Assembly: GCF_025630775.1 (NCBI RefSeq)
Contig: NZ_JAOSZE010000027.1
Coordinates: forward strand, 93,963 to 157,962
Length of the DNA: 64,000 nucleotides
Direction of reading: 5' to 3'
DNA from: Actinoplanes sp. KI2
Lineage (GTDB): Bacteria > Actinomycetota > Actinomycetes > Mycobacteriales > Micromonosporaceae
The notes under the pieces are model-generated. The model searched no databases and was not told the origin of the DNA. It saw only the letters and a list, made by a program, of their open reading frames with translations. The position numbers were made by a program, and so were the translations under genes. Positions 41,031 to 49,203 of this stretch are shown here, in pieces (the stretch's first letter is position 1; every line of letters begins with the position of its first letter).

Positions 41031-41171
41031 ATGACCACGCACCCCTCCACCCGTCTCGCCGCCGACGCGGTGCGTGACGCCGGAGGCTGCGTGGCCTTCC
41101 ACCCGATCGCCCGGATCTACCTGGATCTGGGGCGGGTGGCCAGCGCCGTCTGTCAGCCGTTCGAGCGCTGA
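41031..41171 (+). CDS. Leader peptide of the TauD/SsuABC operon
   Basis: A 46-codon frame (49 if the ATG at 41022 is used). It starts MTTHPSTRLAADAVRDAGGC and ends FHPIARIYLDLGRVASAVCQ plus PFER. The segment RIYLDLGRVASAVC matches leader 1 (RRFVDFLRVSSSTC) in Asp, Arg-Val, Ser and Cys positions. It contains two Cys codons. It precedes the first dioxygenase by 135 bases. That gap contains short inverted repeats (CCGCGC/GCGCGG at 41250 and 41268; GCACC and GGTGC around 41221-41251) that could fold differently if the ribosome stalls. Confidence 0.72.
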   Translation: MTTHPSTRLAADAVRDAGGCVAFHPIARIYLDLGRVASAVCQPFER

Positions 41172-41306
41172 CCCGCGTTCTCCGCTTTCTCGCGCAGCTC
41201 ATCCCGCTGCCCAGCCGTGCGCACCGGTGCCGCGGCAGTCCCTCGTGCACCGCGCTGCCTGGCTGCCGCGCGGTCCACTCCGCAACACCCCTATCCGGGA
41301 GGAACC

Positions 41307-42221
41307 ATGTCCGTAGACACCCGCCCCACCGTCGCGCTCGATCTCCAGCGGATCGGTGGCCGCATCGGCGCCGAGATCCGCGGCGTCGACCTGCGCTCCG
41401 AGCTCGACGACGCGGTGTTCGCCGAGATCCGGGCCGCCCTGCTGGCGCACAAGGCGCTCGTCTTCCGCGGCCAGCACCTCGACGACGAACAGCAGCTGCG
41501 GTTCGCCGCCCGGTTCGGCCCGCTCACCACCGCCCACCCGACCGTCCCGTCGGTCGAGGGCCGGCCGAACATCCTGCCGGTCGAGGGCGACGAGGGCGTG
41601 CGCGCCAACCAGTGGCACACCGACGTCACCTTCGTGCAGAGCCCGCCCAGTGTCTCCACGCTGCGCGCCGACGTCATCCCGCCGTACGGCGGCAACACGC
41701 TCATCGCCAACACCGCCGCCGCCTACCAGGACCTGCCCGAGCCGCTGCGCGTGCTGGCCGACTCGCTGCAGGCCGTGCACACCAACGACTACGACTACGT
41801 GCAGCCCCAGTTCGCCACCGAGGAGGCGGCCGAATACCACAAGGTGTTCGTGTCCCGCCGCTACCAGACCGCCCACCCGGTGGTCCGGGTGCACCCGGAG
41901 AGCGGCGAGCGCGGCCTGTTCATCGGCGGGTTCGCCCAGCGGATCGTCGGGCTGTCCGGCACCGAGTCACGGGACATCCTGCGCCTGCTGCAGGCGTACG
42001 TCACCCGCCCCGAGAACGTGCTGCGCGTGCAGTGGAACGTCGGCGACGTCGTCGTCTTCGACAACCGCATCACCCAGCACTACGCCCCCGACGACTACGG
42101 CACCCAGCCCCGCAAGCTGTTCCGCGTCACCGTCGCCGGCGACGTGCCGGCCGGGATCGACGGCCGGCCGAGCCAGATCCTCGAGGGCGACGCCGCCGAC
42201 CACTACACCCCCGGAAGGTAG
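41307..42221 (+). CDS. TauD/TfdA-family Fe(II)/2-oxoglutarate dioxygenase
   Basis: A 304-residue dioxygenase with the TauD start VALDLQRIGGRIGAEIRGVD. The iron-binding facial triad is WHTD (His104, Asp106) and the distal His258 in NRITQHYAP; the 2-oxoglutarate-binding Arg lies in RKLFRVTV. NQWHTDVTFVQSPPSVSTLR is close to TauD and to alkylsulfatase AtsK. It probably hydroxylates a sulfonate or sulfate ester next to sulfur, releasing sulfite or sulfate. GGGAGGAACC precedes the ATG; it is four bases from the second dioxygenase. Confidence 0.91.
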   Translation: MSVDTRPTVALDLQRIGGRIGAEIRGVDLRSELDDAVFAEIRAALLAHKALVFRGQHLDDEQQLRFAARFGPLTTAHPTVPSVEGRPNILPVEGDEGVRANQWHTDVTFVQSPPSVSTLRADVIPPYGGNTLIANTAAAYQDLPEPLRVLADSLQAVHTNDYDYVQPQFATEEAAEYHKVFVSRRYQTAHPVVRVHPESGERGLFIGGFAQRIVGLSGTESRDILRLLQAYVTRPENVLRVQWNVGDVVVFDNRITQHYAPDDYGTQPRKLFRVTVAGDVPAGIDGRPSQILEGDAADHYTPGR

Positions 42222-42225
42222 GACC

Positions 42226-43176
42226 ATGTCCACGATCACCGTCGAACGCGTCGCCGGCCACATCGGAGCGGAGATCTCCGGAGTCGACCTGTCCGCGCCG
42301 CTGGACGCCGACACCGTCGCGGCGATCCGCGCCGCGCTGCTCGCCCACAAGGTGATCTTCTTCCGCGGTCAGCACCTCGACCACGGCCGGCAGATCGCCT
42401 TCGCCCGCCAGTTCGGCGAGCTCACCCACGCCCACCCGCACGAGGACGCGCCGCCGGAGGACTTCCCGGAGATCCTCACCATCGACCCGCGGCGTTACGA
42501 GCAGCTGTACGGGCTGGACCGCCGGCAACAGACCCGCCGGCAGTACAGCTACTACTCCGGCTGGCACACCGACGTCACCGCCGCGGTGAACCCGCCGGCC
42601 GCGTCCATCCTGCGTGCCGAGACGGTGCCGCCGTTCGGCGGGGACACCGCGTGGAGCAACCTGGTGGCCGCGTACGAGGGGCTGTCCGAGCCGCTGCGCC
42701 GGCTCGCCGACGGGCTGCGTGCCGAGCACCGCTTCCTGGCCGGCTCGGAGACCGACGACAGCGGCCGCTATCAGGAGCGCATCAGCAAGAACCTCCTCGT
42801 CGCGGTGCACCCGGTGGTGCGGGTCCACCCGGAGACCGGCGAGCGGGCGCTGTTCGTCAACCCGGGCTTCACCAAGAAGATTCTCGGGCTGTCCGCGGCC
42901 GAGAGCCGGCAGATCCTCGACCTGCTGTTCAGCCAGATCGCCCGGCCCGCCTACACCGTGCGGTTCCGCTGGCGTCCGGGTGACATCGCGTTCTGGGACA
43001 ACCCGGCCACCGCCCACCTCGCCCCCGAGGACCTCGAGCATCTCGACGTCGAACGCACCCTGCACCGGGTCACGCTGATCGGCGACCGCCCGGTCGGCCC
43101 GGACGGCTTCGTCTCGGAACTGATCTCCGGTACCGAGTTCCGGGCCCAGCGCGAACCCGCGGTCTCCGGTGTCTGA
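42226..43176 (+). CDS. Second TauD/TfdA-family Fe(II)/2-oxoglutarate dioxygenase
   Basis: A 316-residue paralog of the preceding gene. The triad is WHTD (His114, Asp116) and His in NPATAHLAP, with the Arg in RTLHRVTL. An insertion at about residues 85-108 (PRRYEQLYGLDRRQQTRRQY) is absent from the first enzyme and lies close to the active-site lid, so its substrate is probably different. GFTKKILGLSAAESRQILDL is a TauD-like stretch. It overlaps the following ATPase gene by eight bases. Confidence 0.9.
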   Translation: MSTITVERVAGHIGAEISGVDLSAPLDADTVAAIRAALLAHKVIFFRGQHLDHGRQIAFARQFGELTHAHPHEDAPPEDFPEILTIDPRRYEQLYGLDRRQQTRRQYSYYSGWHTDVTAAVNPPAASILRAETVPPFGGDTAWSNLVAAYEGLSEPLRRLADGLRAEHRFLAGSETDDSGRYQERISKNLLVAVHPVVRVHPETGERALFVNPGFTKKILGLSAAESRQILDLLFSQIARPAYTVRFRWRPGDIAFWDNPATAHLAPEDLEHLDVERTLHRVTLIGDRPVGPDGFVSELISGTEFRAQREPAVSGV

Positions 43177-43969
43177 AGCCGGTATCAAGGTCAGCGCCCG
43201 CGGCGTGACCAAGGCCTTCCCCGCCCCGGCGGGCGGGGAAGGCCCCGGCTTCGTGGCGCTGCGCGACCTGGACCTCGACGTCCGCGACGGGGAGTTCCTC
43301 GTCGTGGTGGGTCCCAGCGGATGCGGCAAGTCCACCGCGCTGAACCTGATCGCCGGCCTGGACCGGCCGACGGACGGGGAGTTGCTGCTCGACGGCCGAC
43401 CGATCGTCGGCCCGGGCCTCGACCGCGGGATCGTCTTTCAGCAGTACGCCCTTTTCCCCTGGCGGACGGCCCGCGAGAACGTCGAGTTCGGCCTGCAGTC
43501 CAAGGGAGTCGGACGCCGGGAACGGGCCCGGATCGCCGCCGACCACCTCGCCCTGGTCGGACTGACCGCATTCGCCGACAACTACCCGCACACCCTGTCG
43601 GGCGGCATGAAGCAGCGCGTCGCCATCGCCCGGGCGCTGGCCTACGACCCGGACGTGCTGCTCATGGACGAGCCGTTCGCGGCGCTGGACGCGCAGACCC
43701 GGGAGAGCCTGCAGGGCCAGCTGCTGCGGATCTGGCAGCAGACCCGCAAGACCGTCGTGTTCATCACGCACAGCATCGAGGAGGCGGTCTACCTCGGCCA
43801 ACGCGTCGCCGTGATGACCGCCGGCCCCGGCCGGATCAAGCAGATCGTCGACGTCGAGCTGGACGCCTCCCGCGCGGACGACATCCGCACCAGCTACGAG
43901 TTCACCCAGGTGCGCCACGACCTGTGGACACTGCTGAAATCCGAGATGCCGCTCGTGGCGGTCGGCTGA
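43169..43969 (+). CDS. ssuB: SsuB-type ABC transporter ATP-binding protein (second system)
   Basis: A 266-residue ABC ATPase: Walker A GPSGCGKST, FQQYALFPWRTARENVEFGL, signature LSGGMKQRVAIARALAYDPD, Walker B VLLMDEPFAALD and VVFITHSIEEAVYLGQRVAV. It is very similar to the protein at 33653 and belongs to the same taurine/sulfonate group, so the two operons are paralogous. GTG start within the dioxygenase gene; one-base overlap with the permease. Confidence 0.92.
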   Translation: MSEAGIKVSARGVTKAFPAPAGGEGPGFVALRDLDLDVRDGEFLVVVGPSGCGKSTALNLIAGLDRPTDGELLLDGRPIVGPGLDRGIVFQQYALFPWRTARENVEFGLQSKGVGRRERARIAADHLALVGLTAFADNYPHTLSGGMKQRVAIARALAYDPDVLLMDEPFAALDAQTRESLQGQLLRIWQQTRKTVVFITHSIEEAVYLGQRVAVMTAGPGRIKQIVDVELDASRADDIRTSYEFTQVRHDLWTLLKSEMPLVAVG

Positions 43970-44712
43970 TGAGACGCGGACTCAAACGCAGCGTGGTCCT
44001 GGCCGCCTTCCTGGCGCTCTGGGAGGTCCTGCCGCGCACGCTCGTCGAACCCGGCTACCTGCCGCCGTTCTCCACGGTGGTGCGCGCCGCCGTGCAGTTG
44101 TTCGTGACCGGGGAGATCTGGGAGCACCTGTCGATCAGCCTGTCGCGCAGCTTCGAGGGCTTCGCCCTCGCGGTGGCCGTGGGGGTGCCGGCAGGCCTGC
44201 TCATCGGCTGGTTCCGCGAGGTCGAGGAGTACGTCGACCCGCTGGTCCAAACCCTGCGGCAGACCCCGGTGCTGGCGCTGTTCCCGGTGTTCATCCTGTT
44301 CTTCGGCATCGGCGAGACGTCGAAGGTCGTCATGATCTTCTGGGGCACGGTGTGGCCGATCCTGCTCAACACCATCGCCGGGGTCAAGGACGTCGACCCG
44401 GTGGTCGTCACCTCGGCCCGGTCGATGGGCGCCCGCCGTCTCGACCTGTTCCGCCGGGTGATCCTGCCGGCCACGGTGCCCTCGATCATGACGGGCATCC
44501 GGCTGGGCGCGACCTTCTCGATCCTCATGCTGGTCGTCGCCGAGTACGTCGGCGCCAAGGCCGGCATCGGCGCCCTGGTCATCAACAGCCAGTACGCCTT
44601 CCTCATCCCCAAGATGTACGCCGCGATCGTGATCCTCGCGATTCTCGGCCTGTCCACCAACATCGCGCTGGTCCGCCTCGAACGCCGAGCCACCCGATGG
44701 AAAGAAAGGTGA
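43969..44712 (+). CDS. ssuC: SsuC-type ABC transporter permease (second system)
   Basis: A 247-residue permease with about six transmembrane helices, lacking the polar N-terminal extension of its paralog at 34455. The EAA loop reads TSARSMGARRLDLFRRVILP. GIGETSKVVMIFWGTVWPIL and LVVAEYVGAKAGIGALVINS are characteristic of the SsuC/TauC group. It starts in TGATG with the ATPase gene. Confidence 0.92.
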   Translation: MRRGLKRSVVLAAFLALWEVLPRTLVEPGYLPPFSTVVRAAVQLFVTGEIWEHLSISLSRSFEGFALAVAVGVPAGLLIGWFREVEEYVDPLVQTLRQTPVLALFPVFILFFGIGETSKVVMIFWGTVWPILLNTIAGVKDVDPVVVTSARSMGARRLDLFRRVILPATVPSIMTGIRLGATFSILMLVVAEYVGAKAGIGALVINSQYAFLIPKMYAAIVILAILGLSTNIALVRLERRATRWKER

Positions 44713-44717
44713 CCCCG

Positions 44718-45758
44718 ATGAGACGTACCATCGCTCTGCTGGCGACCGCCCTGCTGCTCGGCGGCTGCGCGGGCAAGGCCGGCGAGGCCGACGTGAAACC
44801 GGAGTCCGGCGCGGCGGCCGCGGCCGGCGGCCCCAAGGTGGTCTTCCGCTACCAGAGCGGCGCCTCGTACGGCTCGATCGCGCCGTTCGAGCTGGCCACC
44901 AAGCTGGGCTATTACGAGGGCACCAGCGTGCAGATCAAGAGCGTCGGCATCTCCAAGTCGGGGCCCGAGGACATCCAGGCCATCGCGGCCGGCTCCAACG
45001 ACATCGCGTGGACCAACACCGCCCCGATCATCCACGCCGACGTCTCCGGCCTGAAGATCAAGGCGATCGTGGCGGCCGGCACCACCCTCACCAAGGACCT
45101 GAACGGCAAAACCATCTCCATCGGCGGGCTGCTCGCCAAGAAGAGCAGCAACATCACCACCGCCAAGGACCTCGAGGGCAAGAAGGTCAGCGTCAACGTC
45201 CGCTCGGCGCAGGCCGAATACGCGATCCGCAAGTGGGCGCAGGCCGGCGGCGCCGACCCCGACAAGATCGACTACGTGGTCGTCGCCCCGCCCAACGAGA
45301 TCCAGGCGCTGCGGCAGGGCCAGGTCGACGCGGCCTACTCCTGGACGCCCGCCTACAACAAGGGGCAGGAGGACCCGAACGTGAAGGTGGTCGCCACCGA
45401 AGGGGACATGCTCGGCGACTTCGTCACCGGCGGCTTCGCCTTCTCACAGGACTTCCTCGACAAGCACCCGGAGGCGGTCAAACAGTTCGTCGCGGGCTAT
45501 GTGAAGGCCTGGACCTGGGCCTGGGAACACCCGGCCGAGCTGCAGCAGAAGGCCGCCGCGATCATCAAGGACTTCAACGGCGACGAGTCACTGAGCAAGT
45601 ACGTCTACCCGTTCGGCAGCCGTCCCAACGCGCTGATCAAGGACGAGGACATCAACTTCTACATCGATCAGCTGACCCGCAAGGGCGAGCTGACGGCGGG
45701 TCAGGTCAAGCCCGGCGACTTCTACACCAATGCCTTCAACCCGTACGCGTCCTCGTAG
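44718..45758 (+). CDS. ssuA: SsuA-type ABC substrate-binding lipoprotein (second system)
   Basis: A 346-residue lipoprotein: signal MRRTIALLATALLLGGC with the lipobox Leu-Gly-Gly-Cys. The mature part matches SsuA/TauA (VVFRYQSGASYGSIAPFELA, SKSGPEDIQAIAAGSNDIAW, KVSVNVRSAQAEYAIRKWAQ, QVDAAYSWTPAYNKG). It shares only moderate similarity with the protein at 32628, so the two importers probably take different sulfonates. It follows the permease, whereas the first system begins with its binding protein. The 3' end overlaps the MFS gene by 29 bases. Confidence 0.9.
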   Translation: MRRTIALLATALLLGGCAGKAGEADVKPESGAAAAAGGPKVVFRYQSGASYGSIAPFELATKLGYYEGTSVQIKSVGISKSGPEDIQAIAAGSNDIAWTNTAPIIHADVSGLKIKAIVAAGTTLTKDLNGKTISIGGLLAKKSSNITTAKDLEGKKVSVNVRSAQAEYAIRKWAQAGGADPDKIDYVVVAPPNEIQALRQGQVDAAYSWTPAYNKGQEDPNVKVVATEGDMLGDFVTGGFAFSQDFLDKHPEAVKQFVAGYVKAWTWAWEHPAELQQKAAAIIKDFNGDESLSKYVYPFGSRPNALIKDEDINFYIDQLTRKGELTAGQVKPGDFYTNAFNPYASS

Positions 45759-47166
45759 CACCTCTGGCGCGGCGGTGGTCGTCGTGCTGTGCGGCGCCGC
45801 CGCCTCCTACTCCGTGCTCCAGTCGCTGGTCGTTCCGGCGCTCGGAACGTTCCAGCGGCAGCTGGACACCACGGCGAGCGGCGTCGCATGGCTGCTCACC
45901 GCGTACCTGCTGAGCGCGTCGGTGCTCACCCCGGTGATCGGCCGGCTGGGCGACCTGTTCGGCAAGCGGCGTGCCCTGGTGGGGTCCCTGGCCGCGCTCG
46001 CGGCCGGTGCGGCCCTGTCCGCGGTCGCTCAGGACCTTCCGACGATGCTGGCCGGCCGGGTGATCCAGGGCGCCGGTGGTGCGGTCTTCCCGCTCGCCTT
46101 CGCGATCATCCGCGACCACGTGACGCCCGGCTTGCAGGCTCGGGCGATCGCGGCGATCTCGGCGGTGCTCAGCGTCGGCGGCGCGGCCGCGACCCTGCTG
46201 GCCGGCCCGGTAATCGAGCTGCTTTCCTACCACTGGCTGTTCTGGCTGCCGGCCGGGCTCGCCGTGGCCGCGGCCGGTGCCACGCTGAAGTTCGCGCCGG
46301 AGACTCGGCGGGTCCACGCTGGGCGGATCAGCGTGCCCGGCGTCCTGCTGTTCGCCGGGTGGCTGACCACGCTGCTCATGGCCATCACCGAACTGCCCGC
46401 GGGCCGTCCGGGCACGGTGCTGGCGCTCGCCGGAATTACGCTGCCGCTCGCCGCCGGCTGGGCGTGGTGGGAGCTGCGTGCCGCCCAGCCGATGGTCGAC
46501 CTGCGCACCCTGCGGCGGCCGCAGATGCGGGACACCAACGTTGCGACGCTGCTGCTCGGCCTCGGCATGTTCGCCGCCTGGATGATCGTGCCGCTGCTCG
46601 TCCAGCAGGACCCTCGGACCGGCGTCGGGTTCGGCGCGCCGGCCGCCGCCGTCGGGCTCTACCTGCTGCCGACGGCGGCCGGGACGCTTGCCGTGACCCC
46701 GCTGGTGGGGCGGATCGGCGAGGCGTCCGGGCCACGGTCCGCGCTGTTTCTGGGCGGCCTCGCGGCGGCGGTCTCCTACGGCTGGATGGCGGTGGCCCAC
46801 GGCAGCCGGGTCAGCCTGCTGCTCGCGCTGCTGCTGGAGGGCGCCGGCATCGGGCTGGCGTTCGCGGCGGTGGCGGTTCGCACCGTGCGATCCGTGCCCG
46901 CCGATCAGACCGGGGTGGCCACCGGCATCAATACCATCATGCGTACGGTCGGCGGCACGCTCGGCACGAACCTGGCCGGCATGCTGCTGGCGGCGACCGC
47001 CACCGTCGACGGCCAGCCGTCGCCGGCCGCCTACACGGTCTGCTTCGCCGTCTTCGGCGTCGCGCTGCTCGGTGCCGCGCTGCTCGGCTTGCGGCCCGAA
47101 GCGGGGCCCGACACGACTCTGTCACAAGTCCGTGAACACGCACCCGTATTCCTATCTAGCGAGTAG
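45730..47166 (+). CDS. MFS transporter, DHA2-like
   Basis: A 478-residue transporter with about 14 predicted helices. TASGVAWLLTAYLLSASVLT, PVIGRLGDLFGKRRALVGSL (loop 2-3 motif) and LAGRVIQGAGGAVFPLAFAI (motif C-like) are typical of the drug:H+ antiporter DHA2 group. In this operon it might export sulfite, a cleaved carbon skeleton or a toxic by-product; this is inference. The ATG lies 29 bases inside the preceding gene. Its last codons and stop are part of operator site 4. Confidence 0.85.
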   Translation: MPSTRTRPRSTSGAAVVVVLCGAAASYSVLQSLVVPALGTFQRQLDTTASGVAWLLTAYLLSASVLTPVIGRLGDLFGKRRALVGSLAALAAGAALSAVAQDLPTMLAGRVIQGAGGAVFPLAFAIIRDHVTPGLQARAIAAISAVLSVGGAAATLLAGPVIELLSYHWLFWLPAGLAVAAAGATLKFAPETRRVHAGRISVPGVLLFAGWLTTLLMAITELPAGRPGTVLALAGITLPLAAGWAWWELRAAQPMVDLRTLRRPQMRDTNVATLLLGLGMFAAWMIVPLLVQQDPRTGVGFGAPAAAVGLYLLPTAAGTLAVTPLVGRIGEASGPRSALFLGGLAAAVSYGWMAVAHGSRVSLLLALLLEGAGIGLAFAAVAVRTVRSVPADQTGVATGINTIMRTVGGTLGTNLAGMLLAATATVDGQPSPAAYTVCFAVFGVALLGAALLGLRPEAGPDTTLSQVREHAPVFLSSE

Positions 47167-47168
47167 GG
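47151..47168. promoter_or_regulatory. Sulfur-island operator, site 4
   Basis: CCTATCTAGCGAGTAGGG, with CCTA/TAGG arms at 10-bp spacing. It overlaps the end of the MFS gene and lies 13 bases before the ATG of the DUF1684 gene, so a bound protein would block transcription start or early elongation of that unit. Confidence 0.58.
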
Positions 47169-47181
47169 ATAGGCTCGGGCC

Positions 47182-47979
47182 ATGACCGTACAGCCGTGGG
47201 CGCAGTGGCATGCCGAGCACGAACGTCAACTGGCCGACCCGCACGGGTTCCTCGCCATCACCAGCCTGAACTTCCTCACCGGCATCCCGCGGCGCTTTCC
47301 CGACGCGCCCGGCGAGTGGTCGACCAGGGCCGACGGCGTGGTCGTCGACCTGGCCGACGGCGAGACGCTGATCGTCGACGGCCGCACGGTGACCGGGCGG
47401 CACGCGTTCGGCGTGATCGGCGAGCGAAGCGGCGTCAACGTCCGGGCCGGCGACGCCGTGATCGAGGTGGCCAAGCGCGGCGGCTTCGACATCGTCCGCC
47501 CCCGCCATCCGGACCACCCGCTGCGCCTGGCGTTCCACGGCACACCGGCCTACGAGCCGGACCCCCGCTGGGTGGTCACCGGCCGGTTCGTGCCGTTCGA
47601 CGCGCCCCGCGACGTCACCGTCGGCGCGGCGGTCGAGGGCCTGGAGCACGTGTACGAGTCGCCGGGTCGCGTCGAGTTCGAGGTGGACGGCACGCCGCTC
47701 GCCCTGACCGTCTTCAACGGACGTACGCCGGGCTCGTTCTTCGCCCTGTTCGCCGACCGGACGTCCGGCGTCACCACGTACGCGGCGAATCGTAGCCTGG
47801 CCATCGAACCGCCGGCCGCCGACGGCACGGTGGTGCTCGACTTCACCCGGGCCACCAACCTGCCGTGCGCCTACACCGACTTCGCCACCTGCCCGCTGCC
47901 CCCGGCGGAGAACCGATTGCCGATCGCGGTCGAGGCCGGCGAGAAGATCCCGTACGAACGCCTCGCCCCGGCGAGATAG
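47182..47979 (+). CDS. DUF1684 domain protein
   Basis: A 265-residue protein. ITSLNFLTGIPRRFPDAPGE at the start, GRTPGSFFALFADRTSGVTT (with YAANRSL) and the C-terminal VVLDFTRATNLPCAYTDFAT followed by CPLPPAENRLPIAVEAGEK are the DUF1684 family signature. The family is uncharacterised; its conserved Cys, Tyr and Asn residues suggest an enzyme. Its place directly behind a sulfur operator and 11 bases before a luciferase-like monooxygenase suggests a role in organosulfur breakdown. Confidence 0.84.
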   Translation: MTVQPWAQWHAEHERQLADPHGFLAITSLNFLTGIPRRFPDAPGEWSTRADGVVVDLADGETLIVDGRTVTGRHAFGVIGERSGVNVRAGDAVIEVAKRGGFDIVRPRHPDHPLRLAFHGTPAYEPDPRWVVTGRFVPFDAPRDVTVGAAVEGLEHVYESPGRVEFEVDGTPLALTVFNGRTPGSFFALFADRTSGVTTYAANRSLAIEPPAADGTVVLDFTRATNLPCAYTDFATCPLPPAENRLPIAVEAGEKIPYERLAPAR

Positions 47980-47990
47980 GCGAGGCAGCG

Positions 47991-49145
47991 GTGCGATTCC
48001 AGGTCCTCGACATCCTGCCGCACCTCACGAACCCGGTGACCGGCCGTGAGATCCGGCCCGACGAGCGGTTCGCGCAGGCCCTCACCGCGGCCCGGTACGC
48101 CGAACAGTTCGGCTACGACGGGGTCGCGCTCGGCGAGCGGCACGCCGGGGCGTTCCTGTCCAGCGGGGTCACCGTGCTGCTCGGCGCGATCGCCGCGACC
48201 ACCAGCCGGGTGCGGATCCAGACCGGGGTCTCGGTGCTGTCGATCCACGACCCGCTGCGCGTCGCCGAGGACTACGCCACCGTCGACCAGCTTTCCCGCG
48301 GCCGGCTGGAGCTGGTCATCGGCAAGGGCAACGAGCTGCGGCAACTGCCGATGTTCAACGTCGAGAACGGCGAGCAGTGGGACGCCCTGGCCGAGAAGTA
48401 CGAGCTGCTGCGGCGGCTGTGGCGGGAGGAGAGCGTCACCTGGCAGGGCCGGTTCCGCGGCCCGCTGCACGAGGTGACCAGCCTGCCGCGGCCGTACGCC
48501 GGCGCACCGCGGGTCTGGCACGGTTCGGCCACCACGCAGACCTCGGCGGAGCTGGCCGCCCGGTGGGGCGACCCGCTCTTCTCCGCCAACGCAATCCAGC
48601 CCCGCGACAACTACACGGTCCTCATCGAGCACTACCGGAGGCGGTACGCCGAGCACGGCCACGATCCGCGCCTGGCCTACGTTGCCGCGGGCGCCGGGTT
48701 CCTCTACCTCGCCGACACCACCCAGCAGGCGCGGGAGGCGTTCGGCCCGACGTACGAGCGGCTGGTCGCCTATTTCAACCAGCCGGGCAACCACACCCCC
48801 GGCAACGAGATGACCTTCGCGACCATCGACGACGCGGTCGCCCGCGGCCCGGTCCTGGTCGGTTCGCCGCAGCAGATCGCCGAGAAGATCCTCTGGTTCC
48901 ACGAGGCCTACCGGCATGACCTGCAGTCGTTCAGTCTGCCCACGATGATCCCGCACGAGCAGCAACTGCACATGCTCGAACGCCTGGCCGCCGAGGTGAT
49001 CCCGGTCGTGCGCAAGGCCGCGCCCACGACGCTCTGGAGCGACCAGGATCCCTACGGCGGGCGGCCGGCCGCACACGGCCGTACGGTGGCCGACGCCGCC
49101 GCGGAGGTCGAGAAGCGCAACCGCGGCAGCCGTACACACATGTGA
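47991..49145 (+). CDS. LLM-class flavin-dependent monooxygenase
   Basis: A 384-residue luciferase-like protein. It begins RFQVLDILPHLTNPVTGREI; ERHAGAFLSSGVTVLLGAIA, SVLSIHDPLRVAEDYATVDQ and LSRGRLELVIGKGNELRQLP are flavin- and substrate-site stretches of the bacterial luciferase branch (SsuD/LuxA-like group), distinct from the NtaA group at 35324 and 50220. GTG at 47991 lies behind GAGGCAGC. It is probably co-transcribed with the DUF1684 gene. Confidence 0.87.
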   Translation: MRFQVLDILPHLTNPVTGREIRPDERFAQALTAARYAEQFGYDGVALGERHAGAFLSSGVTVLLGAIAATTSRVRIQTGVSVLSIHDPLRVAEDYATVDQLSRGRLELVIGKGNELRQLPMFNVENGEQWDALAEKYELLRRLWREESVTWQGRFRGPLHEVTSLPRPYAGAPRVWHGSATTQTSAELAARWGDPLFSANAIQPRDNYTVLIEHYRRRYAEHGHDPRLAYVAAGAGFLYLADTTQQAREAFGPTYERLVAYFNQPGNHTPGNEMTFATIDDAVARGPVLVGSPQQIAEKILWFHEAYRHDLQSFSLPTMIPHEQQLHMLERLAAEVIPVVRKAAPTTLWSDQDPYGGRPAAHGRTVADAAAEVEKRNRGSRTHM

Positions 49146-49156
49146 ACGCCAATTGG

Positions 49157-49174
49157 CCTATTTCGCCGATAGGA
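49157..49174. promoter_or_regulatory. Sulfur-island operator, site 5
   Basis: CCTATTTCGCCGATAGGA, with CCTAT/ATAGG arms around eight bases, the most symmetrical 5-bp arms of the set. It lies between two luciferase-like genes, 30 bases before the ATG at 49204, and marks a new transcription unit. Confidence 0.65.
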
Positions 49175-49203
49175 TTTGCGGAGGAGGGCGACCGGGGGGT
49201 TCG

